Origin: an uncultured Planctomycetia bacterium
GTDB taxonomy: Bacteria > Planctomycetota > UBA1135 > GCA-002686595
Reading direction: 5' to 3'
DNA: 59,848 nt
Assembly: GCA_938003765.1 (NCBI GenBank)
Contig: CALKYE010000262.1
Location: 1 to 59,848, forward strand
Shown here: positions 8,337-16,880 of the stretch, one piece after another
How positions within the stretch are numbered: the stretch's first letter is position 1
Layout: each line of letters begins with the position of its first letter
The notes under the pieces: model-generated
Told to the model about the DNA's origin: nothing
Databases searched by the model: none
Seen by the model: the letters and a program-made list of their open reading frames with translations, nothing else
Translations under genes and position numbers: made by a program

Positions 8337-10976
8337 ATGACAGGAAGCTCGTCGTTTCGAAACATCCTCACTTCCGTAGCGGTCGCGGCGCTTGCGCACG
8401 CGAGTTCAGCGCAATGTGATTTTTGGGGGGCGCGTCAATTTGCCGCGCTGGCCACGGAAACGCAGTACGCCGTCGCGGCTGATCTGAATAGGGACGGCAA
8501 GCTCGACGTCGTCACTTCGCATTTCGAGCTGCTCGCGGGCGACGGGTTGGGAGGCTTGGCCGCGCCGGTGTCGCTGCCGGTCCCGTCGAACTACCTCGCC
8601 GCTGGCTGGCTCGTGGTTGGCGATTGGAACGGCGACGGATCCCTCGATGTCGCCTTCGGTTGCACTACGACTGGGCAGCAGTCCAGCGCGCTGCTCGTGT
8701 ACTTGGCTCAGGCTGGCGGTCCGAGTGCGCCGTCCGTCGAGGTTCTTCAACCTGGCAAGTACTTCTACGACCTCGAGTCGAGTGACATCGACGGCGACGG
8801 AGACCTCGACATCGTCGCGCTCACCACCAGTTTCGGCTGGACGTACCTAGCGACGTTCTTAGGTGACGGCGCAGGTTCGTTCGGCAGTCCGTTGCACGTT
8901 CCGCTCGGAAATCTCGCCGCGACAGACATGGCGCTCGGTCATTTCGATGCGGACGCGCTGACCGACGTGGCGCTCGCCGTGGACAACCTCTCGCCGTTCG
9001 GGCCGTGGGACTACTTGTATGTACTCCACGGCGACGGGCTCGGCGGCTTTCCGCTCCTCGGCTACGTCGGACCCAACGACAATGCGAGCGTGGTGACTGC
9101 CGACGATTTCGACGGCGATGGCCTCGATGATCTCGCGCTGTTGCTCCCGGGCGGGTCGTCCAACAGCGTCCGCGTGCTGCGCGGCACGGGCGCAGGCGGA
9201 TTTCAGCCTCCGACGGATCAAGACGTTTCTTTCGACCTCACGCGCCTGGTCGGGGCCGATCTCGACGGCGACCACGATGTCGATCTCGTGGCGTTGTCCG
9301 TACAGGGCGCGAGCCCAGCCGTTCTCCAAAACTCTGGCGCCGGGATGTTCGCCTCGCCTGTGAGCCTTGAATGGCCCTGGGCGCGTGAGCTGGTCGTCGG
9401 GCGCTTCGATGGCGACACGTGGCCCGATGTCGTGACCCGCAATTTCCCCTTTCCCACCCTCACGATGAGGATCTCGGACGGCGTCGGCGGATTTCGCGCG
9501 GCGCGCTCGATACCGCTGTACGGCCGTTGGCTCGCCGCGGGGGATTTCGACCGCGACGGCATCGTCGACGTAGCGAGCGCGGGCGCAGCTCCCTCGACGA
9601 CCCAGCTCGCCATTGGCGACGGCGTTGGATCGTTTGCACCGCTCCCAGCGTTCGCGACCCCCTCTGCGTTGGACGGAGCGAGCGGAGATCTCAATGGCGA
9701 TCAGAACCTCGATCTCGTGCTGGCCAACGGGTTGAGCGCCGCCGTCTTGCTCGGCGACGGTTCGGGGGGATTCGCGGCGCCAGCATCTGTGAACGCGGGA
9801 AGCGCGTGCGTGGGCGTCGAGCTTGGCGATCTCACCGGCGACGGCGTGCTCGATCTGATTTCGATGAGCGAGGACAACGGCCCCGGGACGCAATCGGTGC
9901 TCTGGGTCTGCACGGGAAACGGCGACGGAACGTTCGGGGCGCCTGTCGGCTACAACTCGTTCCCGTACCCCAAGGCCGCCGCAGTCGGCGACTTCGACGG
10001 CAACGGACGCAACGACATCGCGCTGTTGCACCGGAGTGACACGCGCTGTCGCGTCTACCTCTTCCCCACTTCAGGCGGCGCGCCCACGGTCACCAACATC
10101 CAGCTCGGGCCCGGCTCGCAGTACGCGATCGACGCCGCCGATATCGACGCCGACGGCGACCTGGACCTGATCGTGAGCCGCAGGAACTCCAACGTGCCGA
10201 GCTTCGTGTCCGTGCTCCGCGGTAATGGCGCCGGAGCGTTCGCGGCTCCCGTGAACTACACACTCGTGGGCGGACAGGCGGCCGGCCTCAACGTTGCGGA
10301 CCTAGACGGCGACGGCGTGTTGGACATCGCGGCGATCAGCGGTGCGCTCGACAACGTCTCGGTCTTGTTCGGGGATGCGTCGGGCGGCTTCGCGCCGGCG
10401 GCTGCGTTCGCCACCCACTCCCAGGCCCTCACCGGCGCCCATGGTTTGGTGAGCGTGGACGCGAATCTCGACGGTCGTCCCGACTTGATCGTCGCGTCCG
10501 ACTTGCTCCTCAACCTCGGGCAACAGGCGACGACGGGCGCGTACTGCACAGCGAAGACGAGCTCGATCGGCTGCGTCCCCGAGATCGGTTGGAGCGGCGT
10601 CCCGAGCGCGTCCGCGAGCAGCGGCTTCCTCGTGAGCGCGGCCGACGCCGTGAATCAAAAGCCCGGCTTGCTCTTCTACGGACTCAACGGCTCGCGAGCC
10701 GCGGCGTTCGCGGGAGGACTGAACTGCGTGGCGCCGCCCGTTCGCCGCGGCTTGATCGCGTACTCGAGCGGATCCGCGCTCCCGGCGCTCGACTGCAGCG
10801 GCGTGTACTCGATCGATCTCAATGCCTTCGCAAGCGGGGCGCTCGGAGGCAGCCCAGATCCAGCGCTGGCCGTCGCCGGGGCTCACGTGCACTGCCAATG
10901 GTGGGGCCGCGACGTCGGCGCGCCGCCGAACAACACTCAGCTCAGCACTGCACTGCAGTACGTCGTCGGTCCGTAG
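8337..10976 (+). CDS. Secreted FG-GAP/VCBS repeat protein with Cys-rich C-terminal module
   Basis: 879 residues. ATG 8337 is preceded by GGAGGG four bases upstream and gives a signal peptide (TGSSSFRNILTSVAVAALAHASSAQ). About 14 calcium-binding loops of the FG-GAP/VCBS type are visible, e.g. DLNRDGKLDVV, DIDGDGDLDIV, DFDGDGLDDLA, DLDGDGVLDIA. They are spaced roughly 45-60 residues apart and should fold as one or two integrin-alpha-like propellers. The last ~135 residues are the shared module: YCTAKTSSIGCVPEIGWSG, NQKPGLLFYGL, DCSGVYSIDLN, HCQWWGRD, VVGP. An extracellular, calcium-dependent binding or matrix role is inferred. It lies between two glycosyltransferase/IS scars. Confidence 0.9.
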   Translation: MTGSSSFRNILTSVAVAALAHASSAQCDFWGARQFAALATETQYAVAADLNRDGKLDVVTSHFELLAGDGLGGLAAPVSLPVPSNYLAAGWLVVGDWNGDGSLDVAFGCTTTGQQSSALLVYLAQAGGPSAPSVEVLQPGKYFYDLESSDIDGDGDLDIVALTTSFGWTYLATFLGDGAGSFGSPLHVPLGNLAATDMALGHFDADALTDVALAVDNLSPFGPWDYLYVLHGDGLGGFPLLGYVGPNDNASVVTADDFDGDGLDDLALLLPGGSSNSVRVLRGTGAGGFQPPTDQDVSFDLTRLVGADLDGDHDVDLVALSVQGASPAVLQNSGAGMFASPVSLEWPWARELVVGRFDGDTWPDVVTRNFPFPTLTMRISDGVGGFRAARSIPLYGRWLAAGDFDRDGIVDVASAGAAPSTTQLAIGDGVGSFAPLPAFATPSALDGASGDLNGDQNLDLVLANGLSAAVLLGDGSGGFAAPASVNAGSACVGVELGDLTGDGVLDLISMSEDNGPGTQSVLWVCTGNGDGTFGAPVGYNSFPYPKAAAVGDFDGNGRNDIALLHRSDTRCRVYLFPTSGGAPTVTNIQLGPGSQYAIDAADIDADGDLDLIVSRRNSNVPSFVSVLRGNGAGAFAAPVNYTLVGGQAAGLNVADLDGDGVLDIAAISGALDNVSVLFGDASGGFAPAAAFATHSQALTGAHGLVSVDANLDGRPDLIVASDLLLNLGQQATTGAYCTAKTSSIGCVPEIGWSGVPSASASSGFLVSAADAVNQKPGLLFYGLNGSRAAAFAGGLNCVAPPVRRGLIAYSSGSALPALDCSGVYSIDLNAFASGALGGSPDPALAVAGAHVHCQWWGRDVGAPPNNTQLSTALQYVVGP

Positions 10977-11639
10977 GACGCAGACCTCTCCGCCAAGACT
11001 CGCAACGCGCGGTGGTCCTCGGGCGACCATGCGTACGAAGCGCGGAGGCGCCAGCCGGCGCAGACAGACGGGTGCTCCCGCTGTGTTGGATCCGATGGTC
11101 GAACGTGGATCCGTTCCTGGAGCGGAAGAAGGCCGCGACCACGGTTGGTGGATAGCGCTTCTCGTTTCGAGCCGGGAGGCAGTTCGCCGAACGGCTCGAA
11201 ACGAGTCTCAGCCGACAGCGTCGGCGAGACCTTCGATCCTCGGCGCCACGACGACTCCGCCCCGCAATCGCGTGAGAGATCCGCACGAGTCGAAGTCGCG
11301 TCACACGAGAACACGCCGTCGCCCTCACGAGTTCGGCTTCGTGAGCGAACCTCGCTCGCGCTGCAACGTGCAGATCCGCACGATCACGTGGCGCGAATGC
11401 GCGAAGCACACGCTGCTCGCCGACCGCAAGGCGCTCGAACCGGACGCACCCGAGCCCGAACTCAGGCGCGTCGCGCGAGGCGCCGCGAGGTCAGCGCTGT
11501 CCGACGGCCGCCGTCTTCGCCGCGTCGACCTCGTTTCCGATCGAGAGACCGCCCATGCGCTTCGAGGGATCGCGGGTTGCCGAGGTAACCGAATTCGCCG
11601 TCGGCGGCGTTTCTGTGCTCGGCATCGTCGAAGCGCAGG
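10977..11639. other. Scrambled intergenic region with gene remnants
   Basis: No intact gene. It holds the glycosyltransferase tail described at 11386-11475. The minus-strand stretch ~11491-11590 shows strong G/C third-position bias and reads TRDPSKRMGGLSIGNEVDAA up to a TGA; this may be the end of another broken gene, family unknown. At 11640 the IS-type repeat begins. The part from 10977 to 11385 shows nothing I can name. Confidence 0.5.
11386..11475 (+). pseudogene. Glycosyltransferase 3' tail, second copy
   Basis: CACGTGGCGCGAATGCGCGA and the following ~70 bases match 7567-7650 closely, encoding TWRECAKHTLLADRKALEPD as against TWRECAKHTLLAYRKALEPD. Only the last ~30 codons of the glycosyltransferase are present and the original stop is not conserved. 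Confidence 0.7.
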
Positions 11640-12485
11640 CGGATAGGAATTGCAAGCGGATGGCTTCCGCCGGAGACGGCCGTCGGCGACCGCGAGGTGG
11701 AGGTTCGCCGCGGCGGTTGGATCCGTCCAGTGGCCTCACGAGCTCATCTGGGGCGTCGGTGGGTCGGGCTTGCGAGGCTCGCGAGGTCCGCTGGGGCGGT
11801 GGCGCGGGCGCGTTGGATACGACCGGGCCTGCTCGCCGGCGCGGGTCGCGGGCGAGGGGCGTGCTCGGCGGCGCGAGGGGCGGGCGACTCAGGCGAAGTC
11901 GAGCAGTTCGAGTGAGCGCGCCGGTGCGGGCCGCGGCGGCTCGGTCGGGTGGCCAAGGTGCGCGAGGATCCTGCGCGCGACGAGTGGGTCAGTGAGCTGC
12001 GCGATGAGGCGGCGGGGGCCACCGCAGTGCGGGCACGTCAGCACGTCGACGGCGAAGACGCGTCGCAGGAGCTCGGCCCAGGTCGAGCGCGACGAGCGCG
12101 AGCGGGCGGAGGAGCTGTGCGCGGTCGGCGAGTCGGGAGCGAGCGGGCCGCGGGAAGGCGAAGTGGGCGCCGGCGCGCGCTTGGGCACGACGAGGTCACG
12201 CCAGGCGGAGGCCGGCGCAAGCACGCCGTGGTAGGTGAGCTGATGAGCGCGTGGGTTTGAAACGAATGCGGCCAAGCGCTCGATGAAGTTGAGCGGATCG
12301 AACGAGACCGCCGATGTGCCATCACGCCAGTGGCGTTTGAGGCCGTAGACGACGCGGGGGTCGGGTGCGAGCGCGAGGCGCTGGGCCGCGATGGGCGGCC
12401 GAGTCACATAGCGACAAAGATGCTCGAGCTGCTCGAGCTCGCCGGCGGGCACGGGCACCTTGGCGTGCGCGCTCACGCGGTGATG
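11640..12485 (-). mobile_element. IS91/ISCR-type transposase remnant, copy B
   Basis: The minus strand from ~12485 to 11889 encodes about 198 residues of the C-terminal part of an IS91-family (Y2, HUH) transposase: LEHLCRYVTRPPIAAQRL, LKRHWRDGTSAVSFDPL, YHGVLAPASAWR, RRVFAVDVLTCPHCGG, and the ending ILAHLGHPTEPPRP. The catalytic HUH/tyrosine part is missing, so it cannot transpose. About 250 non-coding bases lie beyond the stop, to 11640, and are shared with copy A; in IS91-like elements the origin end lies 3' of the transposase, so 11640 may be close to the original end. Directly to its right is intact pdxR. Confidence 0.75.
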
Positions 12486-12643
12486 AGGGGGCTCGGTCCG
12501 AGACCCTCGGACTCGGAGCGCAAGCGGCGGCGCGAGTGCTCGCGCGGAGCGGATGCTGTCCGCGCAACGCGCGCCTGACACGACGGCGGGCGCCCACGGG
12601 GCGCGCGAGCCGTGACCAACGTCGCGGCGCTCGCCCAGCACGC

Positions 12644-14041
12644 CTACACGACGGCCGCCGTCGGCGCAGGGCTGCTCGACAGGATCGCGGACAATCGCTG
12701 CAGGCCGCTCGTGAGCGCTTCACGCGTCGGCGGCGTCGCCAGGCAGATTCGCACGGCGTGCGGCGCCGCTGCTCGGCCGATGGCGAAGGCCTCGGGGCTC
12801 GAGACGGCCACGCCCGCGCGGCGCGCACGCGCGACGAAATCGGCGGCGCGCCAGGGCTCGGGCAGCACCAGCCACAGGTGCGGACTGTCGGCGCAGGTGG
12901 GGGACTCGATGGCGCCGAGGATCTTGCGCGCGAGCTGTTGGCGCGCGCGCGCCTCTTCGCGCTTGGACTTCGCCGTGCGGTCCGCAACACCGCTCTCGAT
13001 CCAGTGCGACGCGAGCTCGACCGAGATCGTCGCCGGCATCGCGCCCAACGCGCCCGAGTTCATCAACGCGCGCTCGTGCGCGGCCGAGCTGCCTTCGGGC
13101 GTGACGAGGTAGCCCACGCGCAGGCCCGCGAGCAGACATTTGGTCAGCGTCGTGATGTACAGCGTGCGCTCGGGCGCAAAGGTCGCGATCGGTCGCGCGC
13201 CGTCCTGCGCCATGTAGCTGTAGGTGTCGTCCTCGACGATCGAGATGTCGCAGCGCCGCGCCGCCTCGGCGATCGCGCGCCGCCGCTCGTTCGAGAGCGA
13301 CGTTCCGATCGGGTTCTGCGCGTTGGGCTGGCAGTAGACCGCCTTGACCGAGCCCGTGCGGCACGCGTTGTCGAGCTCCTCGGCCACGATGCCGCCGGCG
13401 TCGATCTCGATCGGCTGCACGCGGATCCCCAGCAGTTGCGCCTGCGCCTTGAGGCCGGCGTAGGTGAGCGATTCGGCGAGGATCGTGTCCCCCGGCTGCG
13501 CGCAGGTGGCGAGCGCGACGGCCAGCGCGAGCTGCGCGCCGCCCGTGACGAGCACGCGCTCGGGGTCGATGTTCATGCCGCAGCGCGCGAGCCACTTGGC
13601 CGCGCTCTGGCGCTGCTCGAGCGTGCCGGCGATCGAGTACCCGCCGCTGACGTCGTGCAGGGTCGTGCTCTGCGCGAGCGCGCGGAGCGCGGCGGCTTGT
13701 TCTTCGGAGCTCGGTCCTCCGCCGGGCAGGTTGAAGGCCAGGTCGAGCATGCCTTCGGGCACCGCGACCGGCGCCGCGGCGCGCGCCGAGCGGGCCATCG
13801 GATCGCGCACGTAGCTCCCGCGTCCGACCTCGCCGTCGATCAGGCCGCGCCGCGCGACCTCGGCGTACGCGCGCGTGATCGTGCCGACGTTCACGTTGAG
13901 CCGCCGCGCCAGCGCGCGGTGCGTCGGCAGGCGCGTGCCCGCCGGAACGACGCCGGACTCGATGTCTCGCACCAGGGCCAGAGCAATCGCGTGATAGAGC
14001 GGACTGTCCGCTCCCGTCAGGTCGGGACGCCAGTTTGTCAT
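12644..14041 (-). CDS. pdxR: MocR/PdxR-type regulator of PLP synthesis (GntR HTH + aminotransferase fold)
   Basis: 465 residues. Residues ~12-80 are a GntR winged helix (SPLYHAIALALVRDIESG, LPTHRALARRLNVNVGTITR). Residues ~95-465 are a class I aminotransferase fold that binds PLP: GGAQLALA, CQPNAQNPIG, SIVEDDTYSYM, and the PLP lysine at ~301 in TTLTKCLLAGLRVGY. MocR regulators sense PLP through this fold. The gene is divergent from pdxS-pdxT, the arrangement expected for PdxR, and probably controls that operon from the shared 130-base intergenic region. The identification rests on architecture and neighbourhood; other MocR proteins (GabR, TauR) have the same domains. A truncated copy of its C-terminal half is at 5873-6616. 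Confidence 0.9.
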   Translation of the reverse strand: MTNWRPDLTGADSPLYHAIALALVRDIESGVVPAGTRLPTHRALARRLNVNVGTITRAYAEVARRGLIDGEVGRGSYVRDPMARSARAAAPVAVPEGMLDLAFNLPGGGPSSEEQAAALRALAQSTTLHDVSGGYSIAGTLEQRQSAAKWLARCGMNIDPERVLVTGGAQLALAVALATCAQPGDTILAESLTYAGLKAQAQLLGIRVQPIEIDAGGIVAEELDNACRTGSVKAVYCQPNAQNPIGTSLSNERRRAIAEAARRCDISIVEDDTYSYMAQDGARPIATFAPERTLYITTLTKCLLAGLRVGYLVTPEGSSAAHERALMNSGALGAMPATISVELASHWIESGVADRTAKSKREEARARQQLARKILGAIESPTCADSPHLWLVLPEPWRAADFVARARRAGVAVSSPEAFAIGRAAAPHAVRICLATPPTREALTSGLQRLSAILSSSPAPTAAVV

Positions 14042-14171
14042 GCTCGCAAGCCTAGCATTGTCTCGCTCGGACGTGGGCCGCAATCTACGTCCTGGGCGGC
14101 CGATCGGGACGCAATCGAGCGCCAGCGGCCAACTGGACCGACACAATCGACTCCGAGCTGTGAGACATCCG
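14042..14171. promoter_or_regulatory. Divergent pdxR / pdxST control region with candidate operator repeats
   Basis: This short gap separates the divergent regulator and its presumed target. ATTGTCTCG near 14057 and CGACACAAT near 14139 form a spaced inverted repeat with one mismatch. CTGGACC at 14133-14139 resembles the CTGGAC-type half sites I recall for MocR regulators such as TauR. No good sigma-70 boxes are seen. Operator assignment is tentative. Confidence 0.35.
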
Positions 14172-15080
14172 ATGAGCCAATCCTCCGCGACCCTCAACGC
14201 GCCCCAGGCCGAGACCCAGGTCCATGTCGGACTCGCGCGCATGCTGTGCGGCGGCGTGATCATGGACGTGACGGACGCCGAGCAGGCGCGCATCGCCGAG
14301 GGCGCGGGCGCGTCGGCCGTCATGGCGCTCGAGCGCGTGCCCAGCGACATCCGCAAGGAGGGCGGCGTCGCGCGCATGGCCGCGATCGACAAGGTGCTCG
14401 AGATCCAGGCGGCCGTCACGATCCCGGTGATGGCCAAGGCGCGCATCGGGCACTTCGTCGAGGCGCGCGTGCTCGAGGAGCTGGGCGTCGACTTCATCGA
14501 CGAGAGCGAAGTGCTGACGCCGGCCGACAGCGAGCACCACATCGACAAGCGCGCCTTCCGCGTGCCGTTCGTGTGCGGGGCGACCTGCCTCGCGGAAGCG
14601 CTGCGCCGCATCGGCGAGGGCGCGGCGCTGATCCGCACCAAGGGCGAGGCGGGCACCGGCGACATCGTCGAAGCCGTGCGTCACCTGCGCCTGGTGAACC
14701 GCGAGATCCGGATGGTGCGCAGCGCGCCGCGCGAGGAGCTCATGGCGATCGCCAAGGAGCTGCGCGCGCCGTACGAGCTGGTGCTGAAGGTCCACGAACT
14801 CGGGCGTCTGCCGGTTCCGAACTTCGCCGCGGGCGGCGTGGCGACGCCGGCCGACGCCGCGCTGGCGATGTCGCTCGGCGCCGAGGCGGTGTTCGTCGGC
14901 TCCGGCATCTTCAAGTCCGCGGATCCGGCGCGCACCGCGGCGGCCGTGGTGAAGGCGACCGCGCGTTGGAACGAGCCCGCCATCGTCGCGCAGGCCTGCC
15001 GCGAGAGCGGAGCGCCCATGCGCGGCCAGTCCGCGGCCGCGATGGCGCCGGACGAGCGACTCGCGACGCGAGGCTGGTGA
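14172..15080 (+). CDS. pdxS: Pyridoxal 5'-phosphate synthase subunit PdxS
   Basis: 302 residues, the normal family length. PdxS makes PLP from ribose 5-phosphate, glyceraldehyde 3-phosphate and ammonia supplied by PdxT. Signatures: RMLCGGVIMDV with the catalytic Asp, ALERVPSDIR, VMAKARIGHFVEA (first active-site Lys, ~89), FIDESEVLTPAD, PFVCGATCLAEALRR, and LIRTKGEAGTG (second Lys, ~157). The C-terminus has the usual NFAAGGVATPADAALAM phosphate-binding region. I chose ATG 14172 because the upstream ATG at 14040 would add 44 low-complexity residues overlapping the pdxR start. It overlaps pdxT by one base. Confidence 0.97.
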   Translation: MSQSSATLNAPQAETQVHVGLARMLCGGVIMDVTDAEQARIAEGAGASAVMALERVPSDIRKEGGVARMAAIDKVLEIQAAVTIPVMAKARIGHFVEARVLEELGVDFIDESEVLTPADSEHHIDKRAFRVPFVCGATCLAEALRRIGEGAALIRTKGEAGTGDIVEAVRHLRLVNREIRMVRSAPREELMAIAKELRAPYELVLKVHELGRLPVPNFAAGGVATPADAALAMSLGAEAVFVGSGIFKSADPARTAAAVVKATARWNEPAIVAQACRESGAPMRGQSAAAMAPDERLATRGW

Positions 15081-15661
15081 TGCAGGTCGGCGTGCTGGCG
15101 CTGCAGGGCGGCTTCGAGCCGCACCTCGCGATGCTGAGCTCGCTCGGCGTCGCCGCGCGCGAAGTGCGCTCGCCTCTGGCGCTGCGCGAAGTGACGCACC
15201 TGGTGCTGCCCGGCGGCGAGTCGACCACGCTGCACCACCTGCTCGAGCTGTTCGGCATGTGGGAGCTCGTCCGCGAGCGCCACGCGGCCGGTGAACTCGC
15301 GCTGCTGGGCACCTGCGCCGGCGCGATCCTGCTCGGTCGAGCGGCGGACGAGCGCCAGCGCCCGCCCCGGCTGGCCGTGCTCGACGCCGAACTCGAGCGC
15401 AACGCCTACGGCCGTCAACGCGAGTCGTTCAGCGCGCGCATCGAGCTCGAGGGCGAGCCGCTCGAGGCCGTGTTCATCCGCGCGCCGCGGATCGTTCGGG
15501 TCGGGCCGCAAGCGCGCGTCCTGGCGCGTCACGCGGGCGATCCGGTGCTGGTGGAAGCGCCGGGCGTGCTCGCCGCGACGTTCCATCCCGAGCTGGGCCG
15601 CGACGCGCGCGTGCACCGACGCTTCCTCGGCCTCGCCGTGCGCGGGGCCATCGCGGTCTGA
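15080..15661 (+). CDS. pdxT: PLP synthase glutaminase subunit PdxT
   Basis: 193 residues. It hydrolyses glutamine to feed ammonia to PdxS in the cytosol. The start ATG overlaps the pdxS stop as TGATG, indicating translational coupling. Class I glutamine amidotransferase signatures: VLALQGGFEPH at the N-terminus, LPGGEST at 43-49, the nucleophile Cys79 in LLGTCAGAILL, NAYGRQRESF near 108-117, and the catalytic His169/Glu171 in TFHPEL. The product and pdxS together form the deoxyxylulose-independent vitamin B6 route. Confidence 0.96.
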   Translation: MQVGVLALQGGFEPHLAMLSSLGVAAREVRSPLALREVTHLVLPGGESTTLHHLLELFGMWELVRERHAAGELALLGTCAGAILLGRAADERQRPPRLAVLDAELERNAYGRQRESFSARIELEGEPLEAVFIRAPRIVRVGPQARVLARHAGDPVLVEAPGVLAATFHPELGRDARVHRRFLGLAVRGAIAV

Positions 15662-15833
15662 GCGTCGGCGAACGGATTGGGAACTCGTCGCGCGCCCTCC
15701 GGCCGAGTCGCAAGTCGCGCCCGCGACGAGCCGATGTCGACACGGACCGGCGCCGCTGCACGACGGCGCGCCGGCTCCGCCTCGCGTCGGCTGGCGACCC
15801 GAGCAGCGCACCGCTACGTTTCCCGCTCCCCCG

Positions 15834-16880
15834 ATGTCGTTTCGACTCCTCGCGCCGCTGCTGTGGATCGTGGCGCTGCTCGCAGCGCTCGAGCTGGCCC
15901 TCGAGGTTCGCGCGGTGCGCAACGGCTGGCCGACGCTGCTGTTCCCGAACGCGGCCGGCGAGGCGAGCAAGAACGAGGACGTCGGACCGAGCCCGACCTT
16001 CCCGTTCCGCTCGCGTCGAGTCGACGTCACGCCCCGGGCTGGAGTGGCGCGCGTGTGGTTCGCCTCGTCCTCGTACGGCGAGGACGTCCAGCAGGCGCTC
16101 GACGACGTGTTCCCCAACCGCGCCGTCGCGCTGCTCCGCGAGCGAGGGATCGACTGCGAGGCTCTGAACGCGAGCGTCGCTGGGCACACGGTCCTCGGGA
16201 ACCTCAGCGACCTCGAGCGCAACGCCGAGCGCTGGCGGCCGCAGGTCATCGTGCTCTACCAGATGTCGAACGACATCGACAAGCTCGCCACGGCGCTGTG
16301 CTCGCGCGGTTGGCGCGCGCCGGAGGCAGGATCCGACGACGACGCGCTGCAGAGCGCGACGCAGGCGAGCGACCCGCACTTCGCCGACCAGTTCGTCGAG
16401 TCCACCACGCTCTACAAGCACCTCAAGAGTTCGCTCACGTCGCACGTCACGCGCGGACGGGTGCTGGCTCATTCGCTCGGCGATGAAGGCGCGCGCCTGT
16501 TCGAGTCGCGCGTGCGCACGTTCCTCGAGCAGTGTCGCTGGCTCGGCGCAACGCCGGTGCTGTGCACGTTCCCGACCGCGTACACGCTCGCGAACGCGGA
16601 GCAGACGCCGGTCGAGTACGAGCTGAACCTGCTGCGCTTCAACGTGTTCCTCGCGCGCGAGGGCTGGCTCGAATCGGTCGAGCGCTTCAACGCGGTGTTG
16701 CGAAGCGTGGCGCAGAGCGAGAACGTCGCGCTGATCGACGTGGCGCAGCGCTTCGCGGGTCGACACGAACTGTTCCGCGACATGTGGCACCTGACCAAGC
16801 AGGGCCACGAGCAGGTGGCGCAGCAGCTCGCGGAAGAGCTGGCGCGCTTGCCGCGTCTGGCGGAGGGCCGCGGTCAGTGA
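15834..16880 (+). CDS. SGNH-hydrolase-like partner of MBOAT acetyltransferase
   Basis: 348 residues with an N-terminal membrane anchor (LLAPLLWIVALLAALELAL). The Ser motif is atypical: SSSYGED around 78-84 replaces GDSL. MSNDIDK supplies the block III Asn, and DMWHLTKQGH near 322-331 supplies Asp and His. Such proteins usually pair with MBOAT transporters to O-acetylate exported polysaccharide, like AlgX/AlgJ with AlgI. The next gene is indeed an MBOAT and overlaps its stop (GTGA), so the two are co-translated. ATG 15834 is the first start that exposes the anchor. The exact glycan is unknown. Confidence 0.8.
   Translation: MSFRLLAPLLWIVALLAALELALEVRAVRNGWPTLLFPNAAGEASKNEDVGPSPTFPFRSRRVDVTPRAGVARVWFASSSYGEDVQQALDDVFPNRAVALLRERGIDCEALNASVAGHTVLGNLSDLERNAERWRPQVIVLYQMSNDIDKLATALCSRGWRAPEAGSDDDALQSATQASDPHFADQFVESTTLYKHLKSSLTSHVTRGRVLAHSLGDEGARLFESRVRTFLEQCRWLGATPVLCTFPTAYTLANAEQTPVEYELNLLRFNVFLAREGWLESVERFNAVLRSVAQSENVALIDVAQRFAGRHELFRDMWHLTKQGHEQVAQQLAEELARLPRLAEGRGQ

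Noticed and set aside
12365..15661. Continuous plus-strand frame of 1,098 codons
   Set aside because: It crosses antisense pdxR and out-of-frame pdxS; only its last 193 codons (pdxT) are real.
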